In this document: positions 1 to 8,527 of the stretch, piece by piece
How positions within the stretch are numbered: the stretch's first letter is position 1
Layout of the letters: each line of letters begins with the position of its first letter
Assembly (NCBI GenBank): GCA_009993605.1
Contig: JAACTB010000007.1
Location: 835,333 to 899,332 of the forward strand
Length of the DNA stretch: 64,000 nt
Direction: 5' to 3'
Source: Erythrobacter sp.
GTDB lineage: Bacteria > Pseudomonadota > Alphaproteobacteria > Sphingomonadales > Sphingomonadaceae
Made by a program: the position numbers and the translations under genes
The notes under the pieces: model-generated
What the model was told of the DNA's origin: nothing
Databases searched by the model: none
What the model saw: only the letters and a program-made list of their open reading frames with translations

Positions 1-1346
1 CCTCGGCCCTCGTCGTCGTCGAACTGGTCGCGCTGCTGTGTTCGCTGGGCGAGAAGCGCGGCCTCGCCCAACGCCTGGCCGAAGGCGAGGGCAAGACTCA
101 CCCCACCAATGTCGTCTTCGACGGCATTCTGCTGGCGACGCTGTTTTCTTGCCTTGCCGCACTGTTCTTCTGGTTCGTCCCCGCGCCCCTGTTTCCGTCG
201 GGCGAGTATAGCTGGCTCGACCTGCTGATCGTGCTCGCGATCCCCGGCTATGCGCTGACCGAGATCGTCCTTGCCGCGCAAGCCTACAAATACGACATCG
301 CGACGACGGTGAGGGCGCGTGCCGTGGTCGAACCCTGGGCGATATCGATCATGGCGGGGGTGTTCTACTTCGTTCCCGCTCTTCAGAAATCCGGGCTCAA
401 TCTCGCTTATCTCGTGTCGATCTATGCGGGCCTGGCGGTCGGCCTGTGGTCGTTCCTCAGGAGTTACGGCCTACCGAAGGCATGGCGTCCGCGCCCGCGC
501 GCGATGAGCCGGATGACGGTGCGTGCACTGCCGCTGGCGACGGCAGATGCGATCGAATGGGGCACGCGGCGTGTCGATATCTTCATCCTCGGCCTGTTCG
601 CCGCGCCCGCCGCCGTCGGGGTCTATTACGTGGCGCAGCAGGTCGCGAGCCTGCCGCAGAAGCTGAAGACCAGTTTCGAGCCCATCCTCGGCCCGGTCAT
701 CACCAAAAATCTCAAGACCAAGAACTACGCCAAGATCGCGCAGCAGGTCTGCCAAGTGGGGTTCTGGATCACTGCGATGCAGGCGGGGATCGCTCTGGCG
801 CTGGGCGTGCCGGGCGAGGCGGTCATGGGCCTGGTCGGACCGAATTTCGTCGGCGGGACCGGGGCGCTCGCCTTTCTCCTTGCCGCAGAGGTGGTGGCGG
901 CGACCGCGGTCGTGTCCGAAGCGGCGCTGATCTACGTCGCGCGTGTCCGCAATCTGTGGATTTCGATCGCCACCATCGCCTTCCAGGCCGTGCTGACCGT
1001 GGGCCTGATCCTGTTGGTCGACACCATGGGTTATCCCGAACCGTTCAAGGCCGCCGCCGCCGCCATCGCCTTGATGATCGCTCTGGGCCTCGCCAGTCTG
1101 GTCAAGGCGATGCTGCTGGGCCGCATTCTCGGCCACCCGGTCAACAATTGGCGCTGGGCTGTCGTTTGGGCGGCGGCGCCCGCGATTGTGGTCGGCTATG
1201 GCGTCACGCGCCTTCCCGAATGGGCCGAGCTTATCTTCGGCATTCCTGCCATCCTGCTCGCCTATGGCTGGGTGATCTGGCGCAAGGGCTTCGGCCCGGA
1301 AGATCGCGTCCTGTTCCGCCGCAATGGCGCGCCGGACGCCGATTGA
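1..1346 (+). CDS. Oligosaccharide/lipopolysaccharide flippase (Wzx-like), 5' end outside window
   Basis: The frame is open from the first bases of the window (codons from position 3), so the first internal start seen (GTG at 231) is not the real N terminus. About 447 residues are visible. They form many hydrophobic helices separated by short basic loops, with an amphipathic stretch around the middle (EWGTRRVDIFILGLF) typical of the MATE-like/polysaccharide-transport superfamily. Such proteins flip undecaprenyl-linked glycans across the inner membrane. The protein ends in a short charged tail at a TGA. Substrate unknown; the glycan genes it serves would lie to the left of the window. It is distinct from the second flippase near 27 kb. 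Confidence 0.75.
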   Translation, partial: SALVVVELVALLCSLGEKRGLAQRLAEGEGKTHPTNVVFDGILLATLFSCLAALFFWFVPAPLFPSGEYSWLDLLIVLAIPGYALTEIVLAAQAYKYDIATTVRARAVVEPWAISIMAGVFYFVPALQKSGLNLAYLVSIYAGLAVGLWSFLRSYGLPKAWRPRPRAMSRMTVRALPLATADAIEWGTRRVDIFILGLFAAPAAVGVYYVAQQVASLPQKLKTSFEPILGPVITKNLKTKNYAKIAQQVCQVGFWITAMQAGIALALGVPGEAVMGLVGPNFVGGTGALAFLLAAEVVAATAVVSEAALIYVARVRNLWISIATIAFQAVLTVGLILLVDTMGYPEPFKAAAAAIALMIALGLASLVKAMLLGRILGHPVNNWRWAVVWAAAPAIVVGYGVTRLPEWAELIFGIPAILLAYGWVIWRKGFGPEDRVLFRRNGAPDAD

Positions 1347-1430
1347 TCGCCTGCAACCCTCTGCTCGCTTGCCCGATTTGGCGGGTCAGCCCCCTTTTGC
1401 TCGGCGCCAGCGCTCGCTAAGGTGGCGCGC

Positions 1431-2171
1431 ATGTCCCCTCGCCCCATCCTCCTGTTCGGTGCCGGTGCCGCGATCGTCATTGCGATCGGCTATGTCGGCG
1501 GCCAGCGATACGGCGATCAATTCCTCGCGGCCAAGACGGGCGAGATCGAAGCCGCGATCGCTTCCGCGGATGGTAGCCCGGTCACGGCGCGCCTGATCAA
1601 TCCTTTAGGATCGGCCATGCGCCATCCTCTATTACAGAACGGCGGCTCCCTTCCCGAAGCGACCCGCGCCCGCGTGGCGCAGGCAGTCGCGGCGGTGCCG
1701 GGCGTGGGCGGCGTGTCATGGGAAGACGGGTCCGCCACCGCGCAGGCCAGCGCCACGCAATATACTCCGCTCCACTGCCAGGAAGATGTCGAGGGTCTCT
1801 TGCGCTCGCGCTCGATCCGGTTCGAGGAAGGCTCCGCCGCGCTCGACCCCGCCAGCCGCGTGCTGCTCGACGAGGTCGCCGACGCGCTGCGCCCCTGTCT
1901 CGGATCGATCATCGCGATTACCGGGCATACCGACAATACCGGCCCCGAACCGGGCAATCTCGAGCTCAGCCAGGAGCGTGCGCGCACGGTGCGCGAAGGA
2001 CTGGTCGAGCGCGGCATTCCGCGCGACGGATTGCGGGCACGCGGGATCGGATCGCAGGAGCCGGTCGAGGGATTGGCGCCGGGCGATCCGGCCAATCGCC
2101 GCATCGAATTCTCGGTCATCGCGACCGAACCGCTCGTCCCCACTCCCGTCGACACGCCCGGAGCGCGCTGA
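1431..2171 (+). CDS. OmpA-family protein with N-terminal membrane anchor
   Basis: 246 residues from the ATG at 1431; a GTG nine bases upstream is also in frame. An uncleaved-looking hydrophobic segment (about residues 5-22) anchors the protein. A linker region follows, then an OmpA C-terminal peptidoglycan-binding domain (about residues 125-235) with the family signatures ITGHTDNTG and ANRRIEFSV. It probably tethers the inner membrane to peptidoglycan. The stop overlaps the ATG of the next small gene (TGATG), so the two are likely translationally coupled, and the trio 1431-2946 behaves as one operon. Confidence 0.8.
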   Translation: MSPRPILLFGAGAAIVIAIGYVGGQRYGDQFLAAKTGEIEAAIASADGSPVTARLINPLGSAMRHPLLQNGGSLPEATRARVAQAVAAVPGVGGVSWEDGSATAQASATQYTPLHCQEDVEGLLRSRSIRFEEGSAALDPASRVLLDEVADALRPCLGSIIAITGHTDNTGPEPGNLELSQERARTVREGLVERGIPRDGLRARGIGSQEPVEGLAPGDPANRRIEFSVIATEPLVPTPVDTPGAR

Positions 2172-2308
2172 TGCCCATCTGGTTCGAGATCACGGTCATG
2201 ATGCTGAGCGCCTATGGCCTCGGCGCGGCGACGGGCTGGGCCTTGTGGAACCGCTCGGCCCCCGACGGGCCCGACCCTTACGATGACGACAGCGACGGAG
2301 ACGCATGA
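2171..2308 (+). CDS. Small single-pass membrane protein (45 aa)
   Basis: ATG at 2171 overlaps the stop of the OmpA-like gene, and the TGA at 2306 overlaps the ATG of the next gene (ATGA). The product starts MPIWFEITVMMLSAYG, has one hydrophobic helix of about 20 residues and an acidic tail (DDDSDGDA). Overlaps at both ends with real genes in the same direction are the main evidence that it is expressed. I do not recognise a family; it could be a subunit or membrane partner of the flanking OmpA-like and HhH proteins. Confidence 0.6.
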   Translation: MPIWFEITVMMLSAYGLGAATGWALWNRSAPDGPDPYDDDSDGDA

Positions 2309-2946
2309 TGATGGAAATGATTGAAGCGAACTGGCCGCTGCTGCTGGTCGCTTTCCTGATCGGGCTCGCGATCGCATGGTTCCTGTTCAACGCGAACCGG
2401 CGCACCAAGGTGACGGGGGAGCGGAGCGACGTCCTCGACGAAGGCGCCGCGCCCGCCGCGCGCAATCAGGCGCTGATCGATTCCGCACCGTCCGCCAGCG
2501 CAGGCGTACCGAAAGAGGCGGCCCCGGTCGTTCCGCCCGCCACCCCGATGGGGCTCGCGGGTGCCGGGGAGGTCGTCGCCGCCAGCGCGGTCGAAGCGCA
2601 GACGGAGCACGCGGACGAAAGCGCGGAAGCCCCGACGCCCGCCCCAGCGCCTGCGCCGACCGAAGAGGTCGCGCGCCCTTCACCGGACGCCCCCAAGGCC
2701 GATGGCGCCGACGATCTGACGCGGATCAAGGGGGTCGGCCCCAAGCTCGCCAACGCCCTGCGCGAGCTCGGCATCACCTCCTTTGCCGAGATCGCCAGCT
2801 GGGACGAGGCAGAGATCGACCGCGTCGATGCTCAGCTCGGCCGCTTCCAGGGCCGCATACGGCGTGACGATTGGAAGACCCAGGCGGCCCTGCTCGCGGG
2901 CGGGGACAAGGCGGCCTATGAAAGCAAGTTCGGACGGCTCGACTGA
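2305..2946 (+). CDS. Membrane-anchored helix-hairpin-helix protein
   Basis: 213 residues. One transmembrane segment near residues 10-28 is followed by a long Ala/Pro/Glu-rich linker (about 30-130). A C-terminal domain begins DDLTRIKGVGPKLANALRE, a helix-hairpin-helix motif (IKGVGPKLA), and continues with a second helical pair ending GRFQGRIRRDDW. Similar C-terminal domains occur in many alphaproteobacterial proteins of unknown function and resemble the HhH pair of ribosomal protein L21-like fusions and DNA-binding proteins. Start by ATGA overlap with the upstream peptide. Whether it binds DNA at the membrane is an inference. Confidence 0.65.
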   Translation: MMMEMIEANWPLLLVAFLIGLAIAWFLFNANRRTKVTGERSDVLDEGAAPAARNQALIDSAPSASAGVPKEAAPVVPPATPMGLAGAGEVVAASAVEAQTEHADESAEAPTPAPAPAPTEEVARPSPDAPKADGADDLTRIKGVGPKLANALRELGITSFAEIASWDEAEIDRVDAQLGRFQGRIRRDDWKTQAALLAGGDKAAYESKFGRLD

Positions 2947-3041
2947 TTCGGCTTATCGCTTGACCTCCTCCCCCATACCCCTAGCCTTGCGAATCGGCGG
3001 AAAGCCGAATGTGTCTGGGGGTCGCAGAGGAGAGAAGGAAT

Positions 3042-3395
3042 ATGGGCCAACCAGTCATTCTTGTCGCTGAGGACGAGACCATCGTCGCTTGGGATTTGTG
3101 CGCGACGGTGGAAGAAGCCGGCTACACTGTCGAAGGGCCTTACACCGACATCTCCTCCGCCATGCTCGCCTATCAGAAGCAGAAGCCGGACCTCGCGATC
3201 CTCGACGTGCAATTGGGTGATGGCAACGTCTTCCCCCTCGCCGAACAGATGATGGCCGAAGATATTCCCGTCATCTTCCATTCGGGCAATTACACGCCGG
3301 ACGAGGTCGCGGAACGGTTTCCGCGATCGCACGCGCTGGCAAAGCCCTGCCCGCCTGCCGCGATCATCGATTCGGTCCAGAACGCTCTACGCTGA
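3042..3395 (+). CDS. Single-domain response regulator (CheY-like)
   Basis: 117 residues, only a receiver domain. The acidic pair E10/D11, phospho-acceptor D55 (LAILDVQLGD) and K101 (ALAKPCPP) are all in place. The start at 3042 has a good ribosome site (AGGAGAGAAGGAAT just upstream); an in-frame ATG at 3009 lacks one. No histidine kinase or output domain lies beside it. Stand-alone receivers of this kind in alphaproteobacteria often act in phosphorelays with HWE/HisKA_2 kinases, but the partner is not in view. Confidence 0.85.
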   Translation: MGQPVILVAEDETIVAWDLCATVEEAGYTVEGPYTDISSAMLAYQKQKPDLAILDVQLGDGNVFPLAEQMMAEDIPVIFHSGNYTPDEVAERFPRSHALAKPCPPAAIIDSVQNALR

Positions 3396-3493
3396 TCGGG
3401 TATTTCTGCCGGGGCGCCCTCGCCAGCGCCCGCATGCCCTTGATGCGCCCCCGCAAGCCTGCCATCGGTTCTGGCGAGACTTGAGGAGATAGT

Positions 3494-4678
3494 ATGGCCG
3501 GTATGGTGCCCTTCGCATGGGACGATCCCTTCGCGCTCGACGACCAGTTGAGCGAAGACGAACGCATGATCCGCGACGCGGCGCACGCCTTCGCGCAAGG
3601 CGAATTGCAGCCGCGCGTTCGCGAAGCCTTCAGCGCGGAAAAGGACGCGCCGGAGCTATTCCCCCTGATGGGCCAGGCCGGCCTGCTGGGTGCGACCATC
3701 CCCGAGGAATTCGGCGGCGCGGGCGCTGGCTATGTCGCTTACGGGCTGATCGCGCGGGAGATCGAGCGGGTCGATAGCGGCTATCGTTCGATGGCGAGCG
3801 TCCAGTCGAGCCTCGTGATGTATCCGATCCACGCCTACGGATCGGACGAGCAGCACCGCAAGTACCTGCCCGGCCTCGCCAGCGGCGAACTGATCGGCTG
3901 TTTCGGCCTGACCGAACCCGATGCGGGCAGCGATCCGGGCTCGATGAAGACGGTCGCGAAGCAGGACGGCGACGGATACGTCATTTCGGGGTCCAAGACC
4001 TGGATCTCCAACTCCCCGTTCGCCGACGTCTTCGTGGTCTGGGCCAAGAGCGAGGCGCATGGCGGCAAGATCCGCGGCTTCGTTCTGGAGAAAGGGATGG
4101 AAGGCCTCTCCGCCCCCAAGATCGAGGGCAAGATGAGCCTGCGCGCCAGCACCACCGGCATGATCGTGATGGACGAGGTGCGCGTGGGCACCGATGCGCT
4201 GCTTCCCAATGTGGAAGGATTGAAGGGGCCGTTCGGCTGTCTCAACCGCGCACGCTACGGCATCAGCTGGGGTGCGATGGGTGCGGCGGAATTCTGTATG
4301 CACGCGGCGCGGCAATACGGGCTGGACCGCCACCAGTTCGACGTGCCGCTGGCGTCCAAGCAGCTCTATCAGTTGAAGCTCGCCGACATGCTGACCGATA
4401 TCGGCCTTGGCCTGCAGGCCAGCCTGCGCGTCGGGCGCCTGATGGACGAAGGCAAATTCGCACCCGAGATGATCTCGATCGTCAAGCGCAACAATGTCGG
4501 CAAGGCCCTCGATATCGCGCGCAAGGCCCGCGACATGCATGGCGGCAACGGGATTTCCGAGGAATATCAGGTGATCCGCCACATGGTGAACCTCGAAACG
4601 GTCAACACCTACGAAGGCACGCACGATGTCCACGCCCTGATCCTGGGCCGGGCGATCACGGGAATTCCGGCGTTCTGA
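3494..4678 (+). CDS. gcdH: Glutaryl-CoA dehydrogenase
   Basis: 394 residues, the normal length. The acyl-CoA dehydrogenase fold is complete: N-terminal helical domain with [15 protein letters not shown]/substrate motif [12 protein letters not shown], middle beta domain, and C-terminal helices with the catalytic glutamate E374 in [12 protein letters not shown]. The run of conserved residues ([22 protein letters not shown]) is characteristic of the glutaryl-CoA branch, which oxidatively decarboxylates glutaryl-CoA to crotonyl-CoA in lysine/tryptophan breakdown. Ribosome site TTGAGGAGATAGT precedes the ATG. It lies just before the tyrosine-degradation pair, which may reflect shared amino-acid catabolism. 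Confidence 0.9.
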   Translation: MAGMVPFAWDDPFALDDQLSEDERMIRDAAHAFAQGELQPRVREAFSAEKDAPELFPLMGQAGLLGATIPEEFGGAGAGYVAYGLIAREIERVDSGYRSMASVQSSLVMYPIHAYGSDEQHRKYLPGLASGELIGCFGLTEPDAGSDPGSMKTVAKQDGDGYVISGSKTWISNSPFADVFVVWAKSEAHGGKIRGFVLEKGMEGLSAPKIEGKMSLRASTTGMIVMDEVRVGTDALLPNVEGLKGPFGCLNRARYGISWGAMGAAEFCMHAARQYGLDRHQFDVPLASKQLYQLKLADMLTDIGLGLQASLRVGRLMDEGKFAPEMISIVKRNNVGKALDIARKARDMHGGNGISEEYQVIRHMVNLETVNTYEGTHDVHALILGRAITGIPAF

Positions 4679-4737
4679 TTTCCAATTCCGCGCGCGTTGG
4701 ACCTCCGGCGCGCGCGCGCCAAGCATTGGGACAAGTG

Positions 4738-5400
4738 ATGACCCAGGACATTCGCCTTTACGGCTATTATCGCAGCTCCACCTCCTATCGCCTGCGCATC
4801 GCGCTCGAACTGAAAGGGCTCGCTTACGACTACGTGCCCGTCAATCTGCTCGAAAGCGAACAGAAGGGCGACGCGTTCAGGGATCGCAATCCCTTCGGCT
4901 CGGTCCCGATGCTGGAAGCGAAGGGCCGAGACCGGGCACAATCGATGGCCCAGCTCGAATGGCTGGACGAAGCCTATCCCGATACGCCGCGCCTGTTGCC
5001 CGAGAATATCGAGGATCGCTTCACCGCACGCGAATTGACCTATGCCGTAGCGACAGAGCTTCATGCGCCGCTGAACCTTCCGGTGCTGAAATATCTGAAG
5101 GATCCGCTCGGCCATTCGCAGGACGAGGTCGACACCTTCTACCGCCATTTCCTCGCTCGCACGCTCGATCCCCTGGAGGAGCGGTTGGCCCAACTCGGCA
5201 CGAAGGATTTCCTGTTCGACCGGCCCGGTCTGTTCGAGGTCGTGCTGTTGCCGCAGGTCTATAATGCGCGGCGCTTCGATTTCGGCTTCGCCGACAAGCC
5301 GCATATTTCGCGGATCGAGCGCGCCTGCCTCGGCATGACCGAATTCCAGCGCGCCCACCCCGGCGCGCAGCCCGACAATCCCGAAAACACAAGAAACTGA
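4738..5400 (+). CDS. maiA: Maleylacetoacetate isomerase (zeta-class GST)
   Basis: 220 residues. The N-terminal thioredoxin-fold domain begins LYGYYRSSTSYRLRIAL, carrying the zeta-class serine motif at S13/S14. It is followed by an all-helical C-terminal domain. The enzyme uses glutathione to isomerise maleylacetoacetate to fumarylacetoacetate in homogentisate (tyrosine/phenylalanine) degradation. The next gene, 13 bases on, encodes the following step, which strongly supports the call. ATG at 4738 chosen over the in-frame TTG at 4726. Homogentisate dioxygenase is not in the window. Confidence 0.88.
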   Translation: MTQDIRLYGYYRSSTSYRLRIALELKGLAYDYVPVNLLESEQKGDAFRDRNPFGSVPMLEAKGRDRAQSMAQLEWLDEAYPDTPRLLPENIEDRFTARELTYAVATELHAPLNLPVLKYLKDPLGHSQDEVDTFYRHFLARTLDPLEERLAQLGTKDFLFDRPGLFEVVLLPQVYNARRFDFGFADKPHISRIERACLGMTEFQRAHPGAQPDNPENTRN

Positions 5401-5413
5401 AGGACCAGCCCTT

Positions 5414-6424
5414 ATGAAACTCGCCACGCTCAACGATGGAACCCGCGACGGGAAGCTGGTCGTCGTCTCTAAGGACCTTACGCGCTATTGCGCCGCCGAC
5501 AACATCGCGCCGACCCTGCAGGCCGCGCTCGACGATTGGGAAGCCATCGCACCCAAGCTGCAAGCACTCTACACCGATGTCGAACACGAGGCGGTGCCCT
5601 GCGAACGCTTCCACGAGCGCGAGGCCCACTCGCCCCTGCCGCGCGCCTATCAGTGGGCGGACGGTTCGGCATACATCAACCACGTCGAACTGGTGCGGAA
5701 AGCGCGGGATGCGGAAGTACCGGAAAGCTTCTATCACGACCCGCTGATGTACCAGGGCGGTTCGGACAAGTTTCTGCCGCCGCGCGCCGACATCCCCTTG
5801 GGCGATCCCGCCTGGGGCTGCGATATGGAAGGCGAAATCGCCGTCATCACCGACGATGTGCCGATGGGCGTATCGAAGGAAAAGGCGGCGGATCACATCA
5901 AGCTTCTGATGCTGGTCAACGATGTGTCGCTGCGCGGCCTGATCCCAGCGGAGCTTGGCAAGGGGTTCGGCTTCTTCCAATCGAAGCCCTCCAGCGCTTT
6001 CTCGCCCGTCGCGGTGACGCCGGACGAATTGGGCGATGCGTGGAAGGACAGCGTGATCCATCTGCCGTTGATGGTCGATTACAATGGCGAACCCTTCGGC
6101 CGCGCCGAAGCGGGCGAGGATGCGACCTTCAGCCTCGCCGAACTGGTCGCCCACGCCGCCAAGACGCGCGATCTGGGCGCGGGCGCGATCATCGGATCGG
6201 GCACGGTCTCGAACAAGGGCGAAGATGGCGGCCCGGGCAAGCCGGTCAGCGAAGGTGGGCGCGGCTATAGCTGCATCGCCGAAATCCGCATGATCGAAAC
6301 GATCTACGACGGCGAGGCCAAGACCCGCTTCATGCGGGCAGGCGACACGGTCCGCGTCGAGATGAAGGACCGCCAGGGCCATTCGATCTTCGGCGCGATC
6401 GAACAGAAGGTGGTCGAGGCCTAG
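5414..6424 (+). CDS. fahA: Fumarylacetoacetate hydrolase family protein
   Basis: 336 residues with the FAH C-terminal fold. The metal-binding acidic cluster CDMEGEIAVI (residues 136-145) and the glycine-rich IIGSGTVSNKG are visible. It probably cleaves fumarylacetoacetate to fumarate and acetoacetate, finishing tyrosine catabolism. Placement directly after maiA with a 13-base gap supports this over other FAH-fold hydrolases. Ribosome site AAGGACCAGCCCTT lies before the ATG. Shorter than the eukaryotic enzyme (about 420), as is usual for this bacterial subgroup. Confidence 0.85.
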   Translation: MKLATLNDGTRDGKLVVVSKDLTRYCAADNIAPTLQAALDDWEAIAPKLQALYTDVEHEAVPCERFHEREAHSPLPRAYQWADGSAYINHVELVRKARDAEVPESFYHDPLMYQGGSDKFLPPRADIPLGDPAWGCDMEGEIAVITDDVPMGVSKEKAADHIKLLMLVNDVSLRGLIPAELGKGFGFFQSKPSSAFSPVAVTPDELGDAWKDSVIHLPLMVDYNGEPFGRAEAGEDATFSLAELVAHAAKTRDLGAGAIIGSGTVSNKGEDGGPGKPVSEGGRGYSCIAEIRMIETIYDGEAKTRFMRAGDTVRVEMKDRQGHSIFGAIEQKVVEA

Positions 6425-6440
6425 TCCACCTGAAACTGGA

Positions 6441-6472
6441 GAGGGAGACTGCTCGCAAAGCGTAGTCCCCCT
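6441..6472. terminator. Imperfect hairpin between convergent genes
   Basis: GGGAGACT (6443-6450) pairs with AGTCCCCC (6464-6471) with one mismatch around a short loop. It sits between the stop of the FAH gene and the stop of the convergent acyl-CoA dehydrogenase. There is no clear U-tract, so function as a bidirectional terminator is inferred from position. Confidence 0.35.
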
Positions 6473-6490
6473 TCCCGTTACGCTTGAAGA

Positions 6491-7654
6491 TCACATCGAA
6501 CGCGCGATCACCATTTTCATGATCTCGTTCGATCCGCCGAAGATGCGGCTGATGCGGCTGTCGCGGAACATGCGCGCGATCGGGTAATCGTTGATGTAGC
6601 CCGCCCCGCCATGCAGCTGCAGGCACTTGTCGACCACCTCGCCCTGCAATTCGGTCACCCAGTATTTCGCCATGCAGGCGGTCGGCACGTCCAGCTCGCC
6701 CTTCAGGTGCTTGGCGATGCAGTCGTTGACGAAGATCTTCGCAGCCGTGCCCTTCGCCTTCAAGTCAGCGAGTACGAACTGGGTGTTCTGGAAATCCCAG
6801 ATCGTCTGGCCGAACGCCTTGCGCTCCTTGGTGAACTTGACCGTTTCCTCAAGCGCGCGTTCGATCACCGTCATCCCGCCCATCGCGATGATGAGGCGTT
6901 CCTGCGGCAATTCGCCCATCAGCTGGTAGAACCCCTTGCCCTCTTCCCCGCCGAGCACGTTTTCCGCCGGGACGAAGACGTCGTCGAAGAACAATTCGCT
7001 GGTGTCCTGCGCATCCAGGCCGACCTTGTCGAGCTTCTTGCCGCGCTGGAATCCTTCCGCGCCCTCGGTCTCCAGCAGCATCAGCGAGATGCCCTTGGCC
7101 CGCTCCTTCGGGTCGGTCTTCGCGACGATGATGATGAAATCGGCGATCTGGCCGTTCGAGATATAGGTTTTGGCCCCGTTGATGCGGTAGCCGTTCCCGT
7201 CCTTCAGCGCGGTCGTGGTGATACTCTGAAGGTCGGAACCGACGCCCGGCTCCGTCATGGCGATCGCACTGACCAGCTCGCCCGACACCAGCTTGGGCAG
7301 ATATTTCTTCTTTTGCTCCTCGGTCCCGTGGCGGACCAGATAGGGCAGGATCACGGTGTTGTGCAGGCTGGCGGAAAAGCCTTCGACGCCGTGTTTGCCC
7401 TGCTGGTCGATCACCACCATCTCGTGCCGGAAATCGCCGCCATGGCCGCCATATTCCTCAGGCACGGACGCGCCGAGGAGGCCCGCTTCGCCCGCCTCGT
7501 TCCAGAATTCGCGTTCGACCTGGCCGTCCTCGCGCCATTTCAGCACGCGTTTTTCGGGCGCGTGCTTCTCGTAGAACTTGCCGACCGCGTCGGAGAAGAT
7601 CGCGATCTCCTCGTCCTGCATATATTCGGGCTCGGGTACGTCGATGACGGCCAT
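6491..7654 (-). CDS. Acyl-CoA dehydrogenase, long-chain (LCAD)-like
   Basis: 387 residues, full acyl-CoA dehydrogenase architecture: SVPEEYGGHG, the FAD motif AMTEPGVGSDLQ, KTYISNGQIADF, and C-terminal IFGGSNEIMK. The position that holds the catalytic Glu in medium/short-chain enzymes is Gly here (G373). The motif ELPQERLIIA with E252 matches the alternative catalytic Glu of long-chain and isovaleryl enzymes. It therefore likely acts on long or branched acyl-CoAs. It lies two bases downstream of the crotonase gene and is probably co-transcribed with it. Confidence 0.85.
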   Translation of the reverse strand: MAVIDVPEPEYMQDEEIAIFSDAVGKFYEKHAPEKRVLKWREDGQVEREFWNEAGEAGLLGASVPEEYGGHGGDFRHEMVVIDQQGKHGVEGFSASLHNTVILPYLVRHGTEEQKKKYLPKLVSGELVSAIAMTEPGVGSDLQSITTTALKDGNGYRINGAKTYISNGQIADFIIIVAKTDPKERAKGISLMLLETEGAEGFQRGKKLDKVGLDAQDTSELFFDDVFVPAENVLGGEEGKGFYQLMGELPQERLIIAMGGMTVIERALEETVKFTKERKAFGQTIWDFQNTQFVLADLKAKGTAAKIFVNDCIAKHLKGELDVPTACMAKYWVTELQGEVVDKCLQLHGGAGYINDYPIARMFRDSRISRIFGGSNEIMKMVIARSM

Positions 7655-7656
7655 GC

Positions 7657-8418
7657 TTATTTCCCCTTCCAGTTCGGCTTGCGCTTCTCTGCGAAGGCGG
7701 CCGCGCCTTCGCGGGCGTCCTCGCTGACGAAGACCGGGCCGATCAGCTGCGCCTGCTTGTCGTAGCGTTCGTCCATCGACCAGCCGCGCGATTCCTTGAG
7801 GATCTGTTTCGACACGCGCACCGCCAGCGGGCCGTTTTCGGCGATCTTGCGGGCCAGTTCCTTCGCGCCTTCAAGGGCGGAGCCGGAGACCACGCGGTTG
7901 ATCATACCGAGTTCGTAAGCGCGCGCGGCGTCGATGAAATCGCCGGTCAGCGCCAGCTCCATCGCGATCCGTTCGGGGATCTGATCGGGGAGCATCATCA
8001 CCCCGCCCGCCGCCGCGACAAGGCCGCGCTTAGCTTCGGGAATGCCGAACTTGGCGCCTTCGTTCGCCACCACGAGATCGCAGGCGATCATCAGTTCGAG
8101 CCCACCGGCAAGCGCATAGCCTTCGACTGCCGCGATCAGCGGTTTGGATGGCGGCGCCTGGACCACCCCGCCGAAGCCGCGCCCCTCGATGCTAGGGCTT
8201 TCGCCGCGCAGGAAGCCCTTCAGATCCATCCCCGAACAGAAGGTGCCCCCCGCCCCGGTCAGGATCGCCACGCGCAGATCGTCCTCCGCATCAAGCCGAT
8301 CCATGGCCGCGGCGATCCCTTCCGCCGCCGCCTTGTTCATCGCGTTCTTGGCTTCCGTGCGGTTGATCGTGACGATCAGGACGCCATCCTCGACCTCGGT
8401 GAGAACCTCTTGGGTCAT
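7657..8418 (-). CDS. Crotonase-family enoyl-CoA hydratase
   Basis: 253 residues from the ATG at 8418, which has GGAG six bases before it; in-frame starts further up (8430, 8478) lack this. Crotonase landmarks are present: the oxyanion-hole region GGTFCSGMDL (residues 58-67), ALAGGLELMIACD, and E128 in FGIPEAKRG, which aligns with a catalytic glutamate. The second catalytic Glu of classical hydratases is not obvious, so carnitinyl-CoA dehydratase-like or other crotonase chemistry is possible. Pairs with the adjacent dehydrogenase and the divergent thiolase in beta-oxidation. Confidence 0.8.
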   Translation of the reverse strand: MTQEVLTEVEDGVLIVTINRTEAKNAMNKAAAEGIAAAMDRLDAEDDLRVAILTGAGGTFCSGMDLKGFLRGESPSIEGRGFGGVVQAPPSKPLIAAVEGYALAGGLELMIACDLVVANEGAKFGIPEAKRGLVAAAGGVMMLPDQIPERIAMELALTGDFIDAARAYELGMINRVVSGSALEGAKELARKIAENGPLAVRVSKQILKESRGWSMDERYDKQAQLIGPVFVSEDAREGAAAFAEKRKPNWKGK

Positions 8419-8527
8419 GCCTGTCTCCATTGCATTTCGAAACTTGTCTTGCCGCAGTGCTGCTTGAGGCTTACGCAAACGTCAACCGCCAATCGGCGTA
8501 AGGAACGAACCGAGAGAGGACCCGACC

